Part shown: piece by piece, positions 45,501 to 57,453 of the stretch
Layout of the letters: each line of letters begins with the position of its first letter
How positions within the stretch are numbered: the first letter of the stretch is position 1
From: Neoechinorhynchus agilis
Taxonomy: Eukaryota; Acanthocephala
Reading direction: 5' to 3'
Length of the DNA: 64,000 nucleotides
NCBI GenBank assembly: GCA_051530055.1
Contig: CM121342.1
Location: forward strand, 744,001-808,000
Notes under the pieces: generated by a model
Seen by the model: only the letters and a program-made list of their open reading frames with translations
Told to the model about the DNA's origin: nothing
The model's database searches: none
Made by a program: the position numbers and the translations under genes

Positions 45501-47904
45501 ATGGACCTTTACAGTCACTTTCCGTCATATATGCAGCGCCCGAACTTCATGAGAGCATACCCAGTAGGAATCGGAGCAACTCCACCTACCACTACTACCA
45601 CCACCATTTCAAAACGATACCCACTACCACCACTTCCACCAGGAGCCATTCTTCTCAGTGACGAAATAATCGATATGAACCAGGAATCGAGCCGTAATAA
45701 CCTTCCTAATGCACGTGATATGGTCTCACGCGAAATGACCAATCAGCTATCACAAGGACCTCCATTGAGCGTTTATAAACGGGAAGGAGACAGGAGTTTC
45801 TACGGATCAAAGTACCGCGAACGTCCTTCAAAAAGTCATGACAGATTGAAACGCCGTCATTATCGACAACCAATAAACCAAAGCAATAGTTTTGACCGCC
45901 TTGACGGTCAGCAGGAAATTTTAGAAGGCACATCATACCCACCAGTGTATAAAAATGAAATTAGACAAGAGCCAGCAAAAGGTTCTACTAGCAGGATCTA
46001 CCAAAAATATCAAAGATCTTACAGTTCAAATTCTCTGTTAGATCGAAATAACACAGGAAAGGAGTCTCCATCGCGACTGTACTCAAGTGACGAGGTTCGG
46101 AGTGCGAGGAATGAGGAGAGAGAGGGCAAGAAAAATAAGAAAATACTTGTTCCTTGGGTAGATAACGATGAAAGCGATGCCGATCAATACGCCCAAGCAG
46201 TAGCAACTCAATATAGCTCAGCTGGTCTCAAGGTCCCGTTGACTGTTAGAGTAAAGGCAATGGAAGATACCGGGCATTCGTTCTTAAAAAGAAGAGCAAT
46301 TCGACTAACTGATAATCTAATGTGCATTCCAGCGGTCGAACGTGTCATAGAAAAGCGATTTTATGTCCGGAAGGAAAAGAAGGTATGTTCGAGCGTTTTA
46401 TTTGCTTCACCTCGTCCTCCATCAAGAATCGATCAACGGACACTACAAAAGATACAAATGTGCCCATCTCTCAACAATCAGGAGATCATCTTCCAAGAAT
46501 TGAAGAGTTTGCGGAAGATACAAAGGCGAATAGTCCTACAAATATTAGCGGGATTTTATCGGAAATACGTAGTCTTAGAAATGATATTGCTCAACTTCAA
46601 ATCAATCAGGCAGAGCTCTTGAGTGAAACGCGATCCATTCGTGAAGAGTCGATGAACAAGTTCGTTATGAGAGGTACCTGTGTATCCTACAATTCATTAC
46701 TTACTGACGTTGCGTTTTTACCAAGAATCACCGATGATTCGCCCGATGGAGGCATCCAGCAACAATCCAAATCAGCATAAGGCTTCCATTAATGCGCCAA
46801 CTATTAATGTAGCTACTAATCAGATGCCTCCTCCACCCGGCTCAACGTTTCAATCCACATATACAACCTTGGAATCAAGGCAAAGTGCAGAATACGAGAA
46901 TCTTAAAAACAGTCTTACAAACAAGAATCTGTTAAATCAACAGGTATTTAAGATTTTTCAAAGAACTCTACTTCCAGAAACTAGATTTATCCAACGTTAC
47001 CGCCCGTTGGTCCATCAAAATATGATTCTCAAGCTTCTCGGATTATCAGGATCAGGCCACCTACGCAGAGTCAATCAATTCAACGTGAGCAATTTTGGTT
47101 TATTAGAATAGAAACCGGAACGTGAATTTTTATGATTTAGATATGAACACTGGAACAAATATGCCATCGCAACCGCCGCCGCCTCCTCCTCCGCCACCAC
47201 CACCGCTAATGTCGCAGCACGAGAGGCAATCCGGCGACTACACAACTCGAGGTCCAATTTCTTTTCTATCACAAGGTCCAGGTCCGATGAATCCACCAAA
47301 AACAACTAATGAAACTCAATCACAGCAATTGCCAAATCCTAATATGAATCCAATGACTCAAGCAAGGAATATGAATTATGAGCTTCTTATGAAAGAGGCT
47401 TATGGGTTATCTGACAACACAGTTGAATCTGGAAATGCCAACATGGCGACGGAATCCCGCATGGCGTTCGACGAAAAAGAGATAGGATCACTTCACACAG
47501 ACTGTGGGTTCGTCTTCTATCCCAAGCATATGATGGAGATCAACGGGCTTGAATACCTCCTAAACTCTCAGCAAGAATACACTGATTCAATGGACCATCC
47601 ACAGCAGCATTTCCAAGCTACTACGCACGATGCGAATGCTCTTTACTATTTGACTCATAGTATGGATCAGAGTAATTTGTTTAGCGAGGAAAACGGAAAT
47701 GCTTTTACGCATGAGATTGACATGCCTCAATCGTCTATTGTGGAGGAAGTAGTCAACCAATATTGCTCGGATGAAATAGGTATGAAGCCCCCATTGAGTA
47801 TGGCACAAGGTCAGAGTGTTCATGGGGAAGAAACTAAAGTGGATAGTAAGTCTGGGAATGTGCTTGACAATGCCAAATCAGTGCCATCCAAACTGTACTG
47901 CTAA
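45501..47904 (+). CDS. proline-rich five-exon protein of 736 aa, unrecognised
   Basis: Exons 45501-46382, 46427-46673, 46726-46943, 46985-47084 and 47141-47904 join in phase with introns of 44, 52, 41 and 56 bp, all GT-AG. The N-terminus (MDLYSHFPSYMQRPNFMRAY) precedes Thr and Pro runs. A more conserved-looking block near residues 215-295 reads ILVPWVDNDESDADQYAQAV, then KVPLTVRVKAMEDTGHSF and NLMCIPAVERVIEKRF. A short coiled coil follows (ISGILSEIRSLRNDIAQLQ). A run of Pro residues (PQPP...) comes after the fourth intron, then a Met/Gln/Asn-rich tail. No signal peptide or membrane segment is seen. It looks like a cytoskeletal or nuclear scaffold. AATAAA at 47948 is a likely poly(A) signal. 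Confidence 0.75.
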
Positions 47905-48388
47905 TGTCCACTCAATTAATGTAGTTGGGATTAAGCGGTTATAAAGAATAAAGTGCTTTCACCTGATGCTATACAACCGATAAGAGAGATGTACCGGTCA
48001 CATTTTCAAATAACTTGAATTCATCACATTTTGAATTAACACTTTTCAACGCTTAGTATCTTGCGTAAATTGATGCCAGATCTTTTCTCTGTTAACACAG
48101 CCGGAATACGTGGAGATTTAAGAATACAATAAGTTAGGAGTACGTTTTGAAAACAAAAATTTTCAAAGTTTATGAAAAAGTTCTGAAATCCAACAATCTC
48201 ATTTGTCGATTCAATAAATCATTGAAGGATCTTTGCTCTTAATTACGTTATGAAAATCTTCATCTAAAATATTTATCTGCCCTTGCGTCGGATCGCCAAA
48301 TAAAAACCATTATGTCGCTGTAAACGTGAATAATCAATATGCTTCAATAATAATGCACAAATAAAATTCTCTCTATATCACGCATACA
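47905..48388. other. intergenic
   Basis: Convergent 3' ends of the proline-rich gene and SLC17. Nothing else seen. Confidence 0.4.
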
Positions 48389-49867
48389 TCAAGCTTCGAC
48401 TTTCTTTTTAATCTGTTTCAGTTCACTCGCTTCAGCTTCGTTTTTCTCCATTGCCCATGATTGAACCTCCGCTGTGCCTGTAAGAATGAAACACAATCCT
48501 GACAGGAAGTAGCACACAGCGCAAATAGTAAAGACAATACGCCATTGGCTGACAAGACCGTCCTTCACGATAAGGCCAATAACCGTCGGACACAAGACAC
48601 CGGGCAGATTTCCGAATGTATTTGAGATACCCCAAATAATTCCAGCATACCGAGGAGCCATATCGTTCGCGCTGCAGTACATGCCACCACCGTTGTTGAA
48701 TCCCGTAGTTGCCAGGACGAGCGTGAAAAGCAATGTTCCTGCCCAAGCTGTTTTGTGGGTGACGAAACCCGTCAGGAATATGAATATTCCCGGTAAGAAA
48801 TTTCCAAGCCCAGTGAATACCTTCCTAGCCATCGTTCGGTCCATTTTTCCGGAATTAATAAGTTTGTCGCATAAAACCCCACAAATCAAGGTCATCATCC
48901 AATAACAGATGTACGGAATCGCGCCAAGAAATCCACTTTTCTTAATGTTTAATTTGAGAACGTCTTTGCTATATGTGCTTATATTCGTCAAAATGGTATA
49001 AAATCCAACGGCTTTAAAGAAATGCGAAGCAAACATTCCCCAGCATGGAATCGATGTGAAAATCGCTCTGTAAGGTACTTTTGGAGCTGCTCGATTGCTG
49101 GACGCGAGAGGTTTATTCGCGCAAATGTAATCCTTCTCCTTATTAGAAATGAAATGATGATCTTCGGGTCTTGAACGAGCTAAAAGTGCCCACGCAATAG
49201 TCCATATGATTCCGATAATCCCAGATACGTAGAATACCAACGGCCATCCACCTAGAAATGACTGCGCGCATAGATACCCCGAAAGTGGAAGAGCTATAAT
49301 TGTTCCAAGTTGAGCCCCAGAATTAAATATGGAAATTAATCTGCTTCGTTCCTGTTGGGGGGCCCAGTCACTCAATAGATTTAGCATTGCAGGCCAATTG
49401 ACACTCGCTAGGAACCCTAAGATGAATCGCACAATAAACATAACGACCGGACTCATTTTTGCTGATAAAGGAGTCAATAAAGTGCACAGGGAACTTCCAG
49501 CTACGGATATGATTAGAACTCGTTGTGGTCCGAGTTTGTAAGCCAAGACACCTCCAATTGCTTGAGTTAATAAGTATCCATAAAAGTAAGACGCCAAGAT
49601 GTTTCCCTGAGTTTTTCTGTCCCAATGTACAACGTCACGTTTGAGCAGGTGAGAATTCATTGTCTGATTCACAGTTGCTCGAATTTCCAAAGATGCATTG
49701 ACTGTTTCTGAATCAGTCATACTTACGATTGCTTGAGTGAGATTGACCCTTTGAAGATAATTGACCACTAGGCATAGACAGGCGAGGATGGCTATTAGCA
49801 GTCGGGTTGAGCAAAATAACTGCGCGGTCGTATTCGAATTCTCCGAACCCATTTTATTGTCGTGCAT
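48389..49867 (-). CDS. SLC17 anion/phosphate transporter, copy 1
   Basis: A major-facilitator protein of the sialin/vesicular-glutamate/Na-phosphate family, 492 residues, single exon. It has NYLQRVNLTQAIVSMTD at helix 1, then WDRKTQGNILASYFYGYLLT with the QG and FYGY signature, GGVLAYKLGPQRVL after helix 2, RFILGFLASVNWPAML in helix 4, LGGWPLVFYVSGIIGIIW in helix 6, and GISNTFGNLPGVLCP in helix 10. Substrate could be sialic acid, glutamate, phosphate or organic anions. The central 48592-49265 is near-identical in DNA to copy 2 at 57656-58325, while the ends differ at about one base in five. Confidence 0.9.
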   Translation of the reverse strand: MHDNKMGSENSNTTAQLFCSTRLLIAILACLCLVVNYLQRVNLTQAIVSMTDSETVNASLEIRATVNQTMNSHLLKRDVVHWDRKTQGNILASYFYGYLLTQAIGGVLAYKLGPQRVLIISVAGSSLCTLLTPLSAKMSPVVMFIVRFILGFLASVNWPAMLNLLSDWAPQQERSRLISIFNSGAQLGTIIALPLSGYLCAQSFLGGWPLVFYVSGIIGIIWTIAWALLARSRPEDHHFISNKEKDYICANKPLASSNRAAPKVPYRAIFTSIPCWGMFASHFFKAVGFYTILTNISTYSKDVLKLNIKKSGFLGAIPYICYWMMTLICGVLCDKLINSGKMDRTMARKVFTGLGNFLPGIFIFLTGFVTHKTAWAGTLLFTLVLATTGFNNGGGMYCSANDMAPRYAGIIWGISNTFGNLPGVLCPTVIGLIVKDGLVSQWRIVFTICAVCYFLSGLCFILTGTAEVQSWAMEKNEAEASELKQIKKKVEA

Positions 49868-51589
49868 CTTGTTTTAGTTCTTTCTATAAAAGTGCGAACT
49901 TACTTTTAAAACAAATTCGCGTAAGAATAAAGCAGGTGAGTAAGTTGAAAATTTCGGTTAGGTAGATGTTGTTCTCAAGCCCAGTACAATGTCGCCGTGC
50001 ATAGTTAGACGTCGCACTTTTTAACTTTGAGAATCAGCGCAAACCAGCCGGTTGGACAAAATAATACCTAAGTACATTACTTCCTTATCATTTAAAAGCC
50101 TTCAGTTGAAATTTATTACTTAATGCTTTGATTATCTTCGACCACGATTAATTTTTGCCAATGTCCATATGTCCCATATATAAGCCAAAGTTGAGATAAG
50201 AAATTTAGATTGACGGGTAAAAAGTCTAGACGTAGGTCACGGGGATAATTTGAACTTTATGTAGCTTGTACACCTTCAAAAATCTTAAAAAGTGCATAGA
50301 AGCTAGGTGAGGTAGACCCTATATATTATTCATTTCGAGTAATCAGTGTAAGTCAAGGAAAAAACTTTGATAAAAGCGCAGATTTAATGATTGCCGGAAA
50401 TGGAATGCAAGAAAATGCAGTATTGGGAATATTAGAAAGGTTAAAGGACCCGTCAAATGTACACGTTAAGAATAACAAAACATAAACAAAAAAGGTTGAT
50501 ATCATGCCTCATTCAGCAATGATCATTTTGACGGCTCTATTGCTATACTTTCATAATAGTTTGAATGTTTCCCTTGTCAGTTCTTAATCTAAAACATAAT
50601 CATTGTACAATCATTTCTTTTCAATGTTAGCAAAATAAAGAAAAATGCTCTCTATTCATCTGGAATTTATATCCATCCGGCGGAATGCTTCTATCTAGAA
50701 AAATACAACATAAATCGCACACTGTTCGATATCGTGCATTTTCCAGCAATGGTCCAATTGACCGCTCTAATGTTCAACTGACGTCTACTAGGAAAATATG
50801 TTAGAAATTTAAAATGGGTACGAATACATGCAGTTCTGTTATCAAGAATTTGGCTTACTACACAAAAATCTTATACAGCGACATGGTGTATAATAATCTA
50901 AATTTTTCTGAAGGATTGGAAACTTTAACATGGAAAAGTCTTTTCCCTAACAACTACAAAGACGTTTCTAATTTTGACGAATATTCAAATTGTAACAGGA
51001 AGAGGACTCAGCTATTTTTGTATTTCAACTGATGAAATTCGATTGCATTGTTTGTCAGGAACCTTATTTTACCAATAGATATAAGCAATTGTATCCATAA
51101 CTCGATGCCGTGATAGTCCGAGAAGATTTCAAATTTAAAATTAAACCGATGACGCAAATCGCAACTAAAAACAAGGGTCAAGAGTTTTTAATTTTCTCCT
51201 CTATACTCAATATGGGATTGCGAATTCCATACAGCCTGGAATCAGCTGTGAAATTTTAAGTTGAAATAAATAATAATATGTTGGGCGCAGAGAAATTTGA
51301 TTTAAGTGATTGCGATCAATTGATTGTAAATGTTACTAAAAAGCATCTCTTTTGCGGTTATTTTTACAAGATGCAATTTACAAGAAAAGACAAGAACTTA
51401 TTCTGGAGACAATCTTTTTGAGAAGATCACAATGTAATATCGAGGCAGCAAAATATTCTAAAAACAGTACATCGTCGCAGCGTACTGAGGGGAAGTGGAA
51501 TTGATGCATTGTTTAGATCTTCACTCAGTAAGTAATTTTTGGTACTTAGGTATTATATCGACTACCGCTACACAAAAGCAAGGCACAAA
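49868..51589. other. intergenic, no gene recognised
   Basis: 1.7 kb upstream of SLC17 copy 1. Short frames at 50814-51032 and 51539-51778 have no features. The last part leads into the Penelope terminal unit. Confidence 0.35.
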
Positions 51590-52190
51590 CTGGGGATTTT
51601 TTTATTAAAGACGTTTCGAACCTCGTCGGATTCATCACCAGTTCTAAAAACGAGAGACGAAATGGCTATTCTGCTCTTACACGCGCTTGTGGTTGATTGT
51701 GTTGTTCCACTTTTAGCCATGAAGGCAGAGTTTGTAACCTCGTCGATCATTCATATCCGGGTTCTGCTCTTTGTTTAAGAAGACGCGTTCACTTGCAAAA
51801 ACCATTGTTTGGTCGTAATTGACCACTGGCCCGGTTGTACCACCACCTTCAGCGTCTTGGAACGTTTATGCTCTGCCAATCTCGTCTTGAGATTCCGGCC
51901 CGTTTGCCCGATGTAATTGCTGTTCCATTGGCAATTAAGAATATCTTTGGCATATCCCAAATTGCTGAAAATTCGTTTCAACTGTTGGATTTTGTCACTG
52001 AGGCATTCCTCACTACAGAAAGATTTGAATATACCAACTTTTGTGCTCTTATTATGGGTACTGTTCCAAAGTATACAATTATTTCTTTCAGTTGGCTATC
52101 TGTAGACCGATGTATTAATTCGTGTTTCATTTTTTGATTCAATACATCTAGAAACGACAACCTTCCATTTTCATCGGACCTATTCATAGT
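51590..52190 (-). mobile_element. Penelope-like element, 3' part (split by a LINE)
   Basis: On the minus strand: GRLSFLDVLNQKMK from the end of the RT, then a GIY-YIG segment (NSNYIGQTGRNLKTRLAEHK), then the terminal unit with the core at 51611-51641. The 5' part of the same element is at 55934-56420; a LINE sits between. The element is a broken fossil. Confidence 0.8.
51611..51641 (-). ncRNA. hammerhead-like core downstream of a GIY-YIG frame
   Basis: Minus strand: CTGGTGA, one T, GAATCCGACGAGGTTCGAAA. It is the best example with an intact GAAA of the family seen at 1.0, 12.8 and 16.9 kb, with A6 changed to G. Confidence 0.4.
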
Positions 52191-52429
52191 CGAATTTTTT
52201 CGCAACCACCTAGTGTTGCGGGGTGGAGGGAGGCATACGGCCACCCACAAAGCTTCAAATAGACATTGTCGAGGATGCAAATCCTCAACAAAGTATACCG
52301 TTGAAAATAAAATCCATATGTTTGAGATATGGGAATTTGAAGTAAAGAATTAATTTATTGAATTGAATATTTCGATCCAAACTAGGATCTTCTTCAGCAA
52401 TTTGCTTGTAAGTTTTTAAATATTCGTTG

Positions 52430-52458
52430 CTGAAGAAGATCCTAGTTTGGATCGAAAT
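52430..52458 (+). ncRNA. hammerhead-like core in the hairpin element
   Basis: CTGAAGA, one A, stem GATCC-TAGTTT-GGATC, GAAAT. The inverted partner is in the left arm (about 52368-52396). Confidence 0.5.
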
Positions 52459-52467
52459 ATTCAATTC

Positions 52468-52697
52468 GCTCAAGGATCTCTCGAAGAAATTGAGAGAGGC
52501 AACCGGAGACTCAAGAGCAGGCTTATTTCTTCGACAAAATATCTCGCTGGCAGTACAACGGGGCAATGCTGCCAGCGTGATGGCGACGGTCGAGGAAGGA
52601 CAAAAGCTGGAATTTGGTGGGAGGTGGTGAATGTAAAGAAAAGTAACCCAATTAGTAAATGGCGTAAAAAATAAACACGAGGAATACGTGGAAAAAA
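52468..52697 (+). mobile_element. RLE-type LINE tail inside the hairpin element
   Basis: LKDLSKKLREATGDSRAG through VQRGNAASVMATVEEGQK, ending at an A-run. It splits the right arm of the hairpin, so it is the youngest layer here. Nearly identical to 36614-36872. Confidence 0.75.
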
Positions 52698-55600
52698 AAT
52701 AAATTAATTCTTTACTTCAAATTCCCATATCTCAAACACAAAGTATACCTTCGGCTGGATCCGGTAGCGTAGTCCGTTACATTGATCTGTCGATTAAAAA
52801 ACAAAATTATGTCTGCAAGATGACGGCGATATAAGTATCAACAAAGGAATCTACTTTGTCGAGATTTCTCAAACCATGGCTTGATACGAAGAAGGAAGAT
52901 AATATTGCTAGAATCCAATGAACCTCCTTCTGGAACGGAACCCTAAAAATGGTCTTTGTTAATAAAGAATATATGGACGACTATTCGTCATTTGTCAAAA
53001 ATCACAATGACGGAAAGCACTATTCGCTACAGGTGCTCACGAATCGTTCGACCTTCATTGCTCATAATATCGGTTGTTTGACGTCCAAGGAAAGTATCAA
53101 AGAATTCGAGGATAAGTTTCATGTCAAATTCAAATTCCATTTCAAATCCAAAAAAAAACAGGCAAACCTATTCCTGTAGGTGTCGTAGAAGCTGATGTGG
53201 ATCAAGTACAAGCGATATGCGCAAAACGATGGATTTTCCAATGTATGGAAATTTCCTTCTCCAAAGACACAGCAACCGAAGCAAATTATACTTTTCCGCA
53301 ATGCAACATCTGTCTACAATGGGGTCATTGGTGCCGGAATTGTCCCAGCAAAATTCAAAAATGCTGCTTCTGCCCAGAACTCTATCATATGCCAGTCTGC
53401 AACAACAAGATTGTCAAGTGCGGAAATTGTGGTGGTCCTCATAGGAGTTATTTTAAAGGATGCCGCTGCTTCAAGTAATATGTAAACGCTTGTAGAGCGG
53501 GTACATCTGGTGCTAGCAACAAAAACTAGATTCCTACGATGGTATCTAAAACCGTGGTCCAGGAGACTCCTAAGGCCGCTGCTGATAACGGTCGAAGCAT
53601 CTTGAATGAGAATATAATATGTCAGAGAATCTTTGAGAAAGTATTGGAGGAAGTGTCGCACCGAATAACAATGCTCTTCAATAATATGCAGAACCAACTA
53701 GCTGAACATATTCACAAGCTACTTACCTTGATACAACCAGCAACGCCCAACCAGTTCGCTTCAGTCTCGGATTGCAACCCGAACAATGGTGTCAAGATGG
53801 TCTCTGCACAACCTAAAGGTAAGCGGGGTTTGCCAAAGGCCGTGACAAAGTGAACAAGAAAGCTCCACGCAGTGCTGCTAATGATGCCTCAGCCAGTAGA
53901 ATCATTACTAGCGATTCTGATGCACTCATGGAGCCCATCTCCATCGAATGATGCCCAGTGGGACCTCTCCAGCACCCCTAAATCTTCACTGCCTTCAGTG
54001 GAACTCCGGTGGAGCCGCGGCTCTTAATAGACTTAATTTTTTCAATCACATTAACCAGGATTTTATTTGCCTCCAAGAAGTAAAGAAAGCAGCCTTCGAA
54101 TTCAATAATTTATTACCTACCTCAGTTCTGATGAAATACGACCCGTTAAACCCTCATTCCTCTGGCCTATTGTCTCTATTCAAGAAAGAGTTATGCGTCT
54201 CTCTAGTTCAAAGTTACGTAAATGAGAACTTATCTTTCGCTCTATTCGAGATGAAAGGAAAAGCTGGAGGAAACTTTTTAATAGGAAATATGTATGTTCG
54301 CCCTAATTTTATCCATAAATCCACAACCAAGGACATTCTTCAACACATTCTTGGCATTGGGAACGTTCTCTTGTTCGGGGAAATTAATGATCTGTCCAGA
54401 AAATGGACCCGGGCTGTGGCCAATCGTGATGGCGCACACAAATTCATCTGTCTTATTCAACCTACTTTTGACAGGCTCCATAACAATTCTCATTCCTTCT
54501 TGGATGGTTGTTTCGCCCCATTGGATCGACGCGTGACAATATCCCTCGCCAAACAGACGTCGATTGCGGAAATTTGCTTACATGATATGTTGACATGGAA
54601 TATTACGGACGACCTGTCGTTATCCCGAAAATATCGCTTCTCTCCCCTGAATGTAGCCTTCTTCAATTTCGCAATCAAGAGTACAATGCCGAATTATAGT
54701 ACCCTTCCGGCGTGGAATCATCTAATTTCTAAAATGTCCAATATATTTTTGTCATTGCCTAATTATTCTGTAGCTGGTAGGGTAACCTCAAATTATTTGC
54801 GATATTGTGCGGCTCAAGCAAAGAAAGCTATTGTTTTACAGGACGACACGTCTAAGCGTATTTGGACGCGAAAATACTGGGCTTTCAATTATAGGCTTCA
54901 TTTAGCTGTTCATCAGCGGATAATTAAGCGTCTTTCATCTTCCACTAAATCTTTCTGGCGCATTCTACTCCTCAAACTGTCTTTTTTTTCTTCGAGGGTA
55001 GGTCGGTCATTTCGGCCGTTAGGGATATCTATTCTTCTCTTTCCCACAACCCATGCAAATACAGCCGCCTATGACAATATCAACCTGCAGTTTCTGCTGA
55101 GTTATATGTCTTTTCTCAATTTTCCTAACGATATTCTTGCCCACCTGTGGGATATACTTAGCTCAAAATCCTTTTACTTCGAGGACGACACGGACGGCAA
55201 AGTTTTCTTCCCAACTAAAGGTCTCCCTCAGGGTTCACCGCTATCGCCAATACTATTCCTCATTGCGATGCAATTCATCTCATGCTATTCAATAAATGGG
55301 GTGAAAACGATTATCTACGCAGACGATATTAGCACGGTTCTTTCCACCGATAACTCCTGGGAACTCCCGGTGTTAATGAGAGACCTCGTATCTTTTATTA
55401 ATCGGCAACCAAACTTAATGGGCCTAAGCTTCAATAGCAATAAAACAAACATTATGGCCGTGGCTGGTAGCCCTTATTTTACCGGGGAACAAATCCTACT
55501 AATTGTAGACGTAGATTCAAATACCAAAAAATTCAAACGAATTAAGATTTTAGGACATAATTTTAATGCAAGGTTGAATCAGAAATTTGACCTGACACAT

Positions 55601-55933
55601 TTTAATAAAATTCTCAAATAACAAAACGTTTTTATGTTAGAGCAAGTAAGCTGAAACTAACGGACAAAAAAGCGTTCAAATTTGGAAAACATGGGCCATC
55701 TCTGGCCTTACGATTTTTAGTCGCGGTAGACCTCCGGATCGACGTCTTATTTTTGGAGAGGTTCTGCGAAAAAATGCACTATTCATCAAGCAGCCAGATA
55801 TTGACTCCTTGAAACATAATCCATGCAGATGGATGTTCGAAATGCATGATTGCACAACTTATGTTATGGCCATCTGACACTTTCCTGTTCGTACGTATGA
55901 TCAAATAAAATTGTTATTTATAAAATTGTTATT

Positions 55934-56420
55934 TATTCATAGTGAATTTGATTCGATTATGTCGGCGGTTGAGATATTCTATGAACTCATTAGCACTCTG
56001 TTCATCACCGGGATAAATCACGAATATATCATCTACGTATCTTTTGTAGAAAAAAGGTTTAATCGCACAAGATTCCATTGCACTTTTTTCCAAATGATCC
56101 ATAAAGAGATTGGTCAGCACTAGGGCAATAGGCGAACCCATGGTTACAACCCCACGTCGGTTAATTTTCTGAAGAACCGGAAGGAGGTGTTGGGTCGCCG
56201 CATTTATGGCATCCTCAATGCAGACACTGTTATAGAGGGAAACAATATCCATTGTACAAATCGTACATTTTTCCGAGATATTGATCTCTCTCGGTTTCTC
56301 GACGAATTCCAAATTCGTCACACTGTTAGCTACTTGTGATGTTGCCTCTGTCAAGCACTTTACTATGAACTTTCCCAAATCGTAACCGAAACTGCCATTC
56401 TTTGTTTACTTATATACCTC
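55934..56420 (-). mobile_element. Penelope-like element, RT part (split by a LINE)
   Basis: Minus strand: ICTMDIVSLYNSVCIED, GSPIALVLTNLFMDHLE, the catalytic KRYVDDIFVIYPGD, then HNRIKFTMN, where the LINE interrupts. The downstream part resumes at 52190. Fossil. Confidence 0.8.
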
Positions 56421-56819
56421 CTGGCTTAGCCATCCCCTCTCTTTGCCCTGCTTGACAGAGAAAAATTGACCTTTAGCCTATGTCTAAGGAATATTGGGCA
56501 TTAGTTATCGATTAAAACTGGAGCTGATACTAAAATTCGCCTAAAAGTTAAACATTATTTTATTTCAATTAATATTAAAGAGTTATGCGATATTAATATT
56601 TCCAAAAATTACTTTACCAAAAAATATGATGAAGGAAATCAAATTTTTATCCGATCTACGTTTTATTTCGATACAAAATACTCTCACCTAAATCATGAAA
56701 AAAATCTTAGTAGCAGACCACTAATATTTATATAGAAATGCCGCAAAATTCCACCTGATGTTAATGGATTTACGGAAGGAAGCGGAGTACATTATCTCCT
56801 CAGCAGTTTTAATTATCTC

Positions 56820-57065
56820 AATAAATTGTATCAAGTAAGGCAGTTGTTTCGCTATATATATAAAAGAGGCGTTTGACATTGTAGATAAAGGAGTTATTTA
56901 AAAACAACTGAGTCATCTTAAAGTACCGAAAAACATTATAGACAAAATAATGGCTCTGTCTGAAGCTAAATCATGTTTTATTGATTTGGAATTAACACTT
57001 TTTTGGGTATATTCGTCGATGGTGAAATCTAAGGATTGTTTTTGTAATTCGCAAAGCGCTTGAAA
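56820..57065 (+). mobile_element. decayed LINE reverse-transcriptase fragment
   Basis: KEAFDIVDKGVI, then KQLSHLKVPKNIIDKIMALS, fits the RT region around the first catalytic aspartate (KAFD-x-V). One in-frame stop follows GVI. No other parts are seen nearby. Confidence 0.5.
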
Positions 57066-57453
57066 TACACAAATATGCAAACAATCTATTAGGAGCAAAT
57101 AAGCGGAATGCAGTTTAAATACTTGTAAACCTCCTAAAGCCTTCTGGAAACTATCGTTGATCTTGCGAAACCCAATTGATGTTCAATCTTACTGCCTCGT
57201 GGTAGTAAATCGACCAAGCTGGAATGTAGACCGCAATCAAATTAGGAGTTTGCCCCTTTTAAGTCAGGCCAATTTTTGTGCACTAATTGACCTACATTAA
57301 TAGAATGAGGCTTCTTTTGACCTTACATATTATTATAATTCGTCTATCTCGATCACAAAAATTTGTAATCCTTGCTCAGGAAACATATAGATCATACTAA
57401 AGACCCCTTTTATTTATCGGTCACATGATATAAATCTACCTTTCACGCTATTA
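57066..57453. other. intergenic
   Basis: Between the RT fragment and SLC17 copy 2. Nothing recognised. Confidence 0.35.

Larger units (their letters stand above)
52300..52737. repeat. hairpin element inserted in the LINE 5' region
   Basis: ACAAAGTATACC flanks both sides (52288-52299 and 52738-52749), a 12-bp target-site duplication. The two arms (52315-52400 and 52430-52467 plus 52698-52737) are inverted copies. The right arm is interrupted by an RLE-LINE tail. The core is at 52430-52457. Confidence 0.8.
52191..55933 (+). mobile_element. I/Jockey-type LINE inserted in a Penelope-like element
   Basis: TATTCATAGT at 52181-52190 and 55934-55943 is the target-site duplication. ORF1 is gag-like with three zinc knuckles near 53300-53475 (CNICLQWGHWCRNC, CFCPELYHMPVC, CGNCGGPHRSYFKGC) and is broken upstream at an A-run. 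ORF2 (53948-55621, 557 residues) has an APE endonuclease start (QWNSGGAAALNR, LQEVK) with a degenerate GEIND for GDFN, then RT pieces AYDNINLQFL, GLPQGSPLSPILF and IIYADDIS. Its RT fingers are missing, an internal deletion near 55000-55060. The 3' tail is two copies of AAATTGTTATTTAT-type sequence. Non-functional. Confidence 0.85.
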
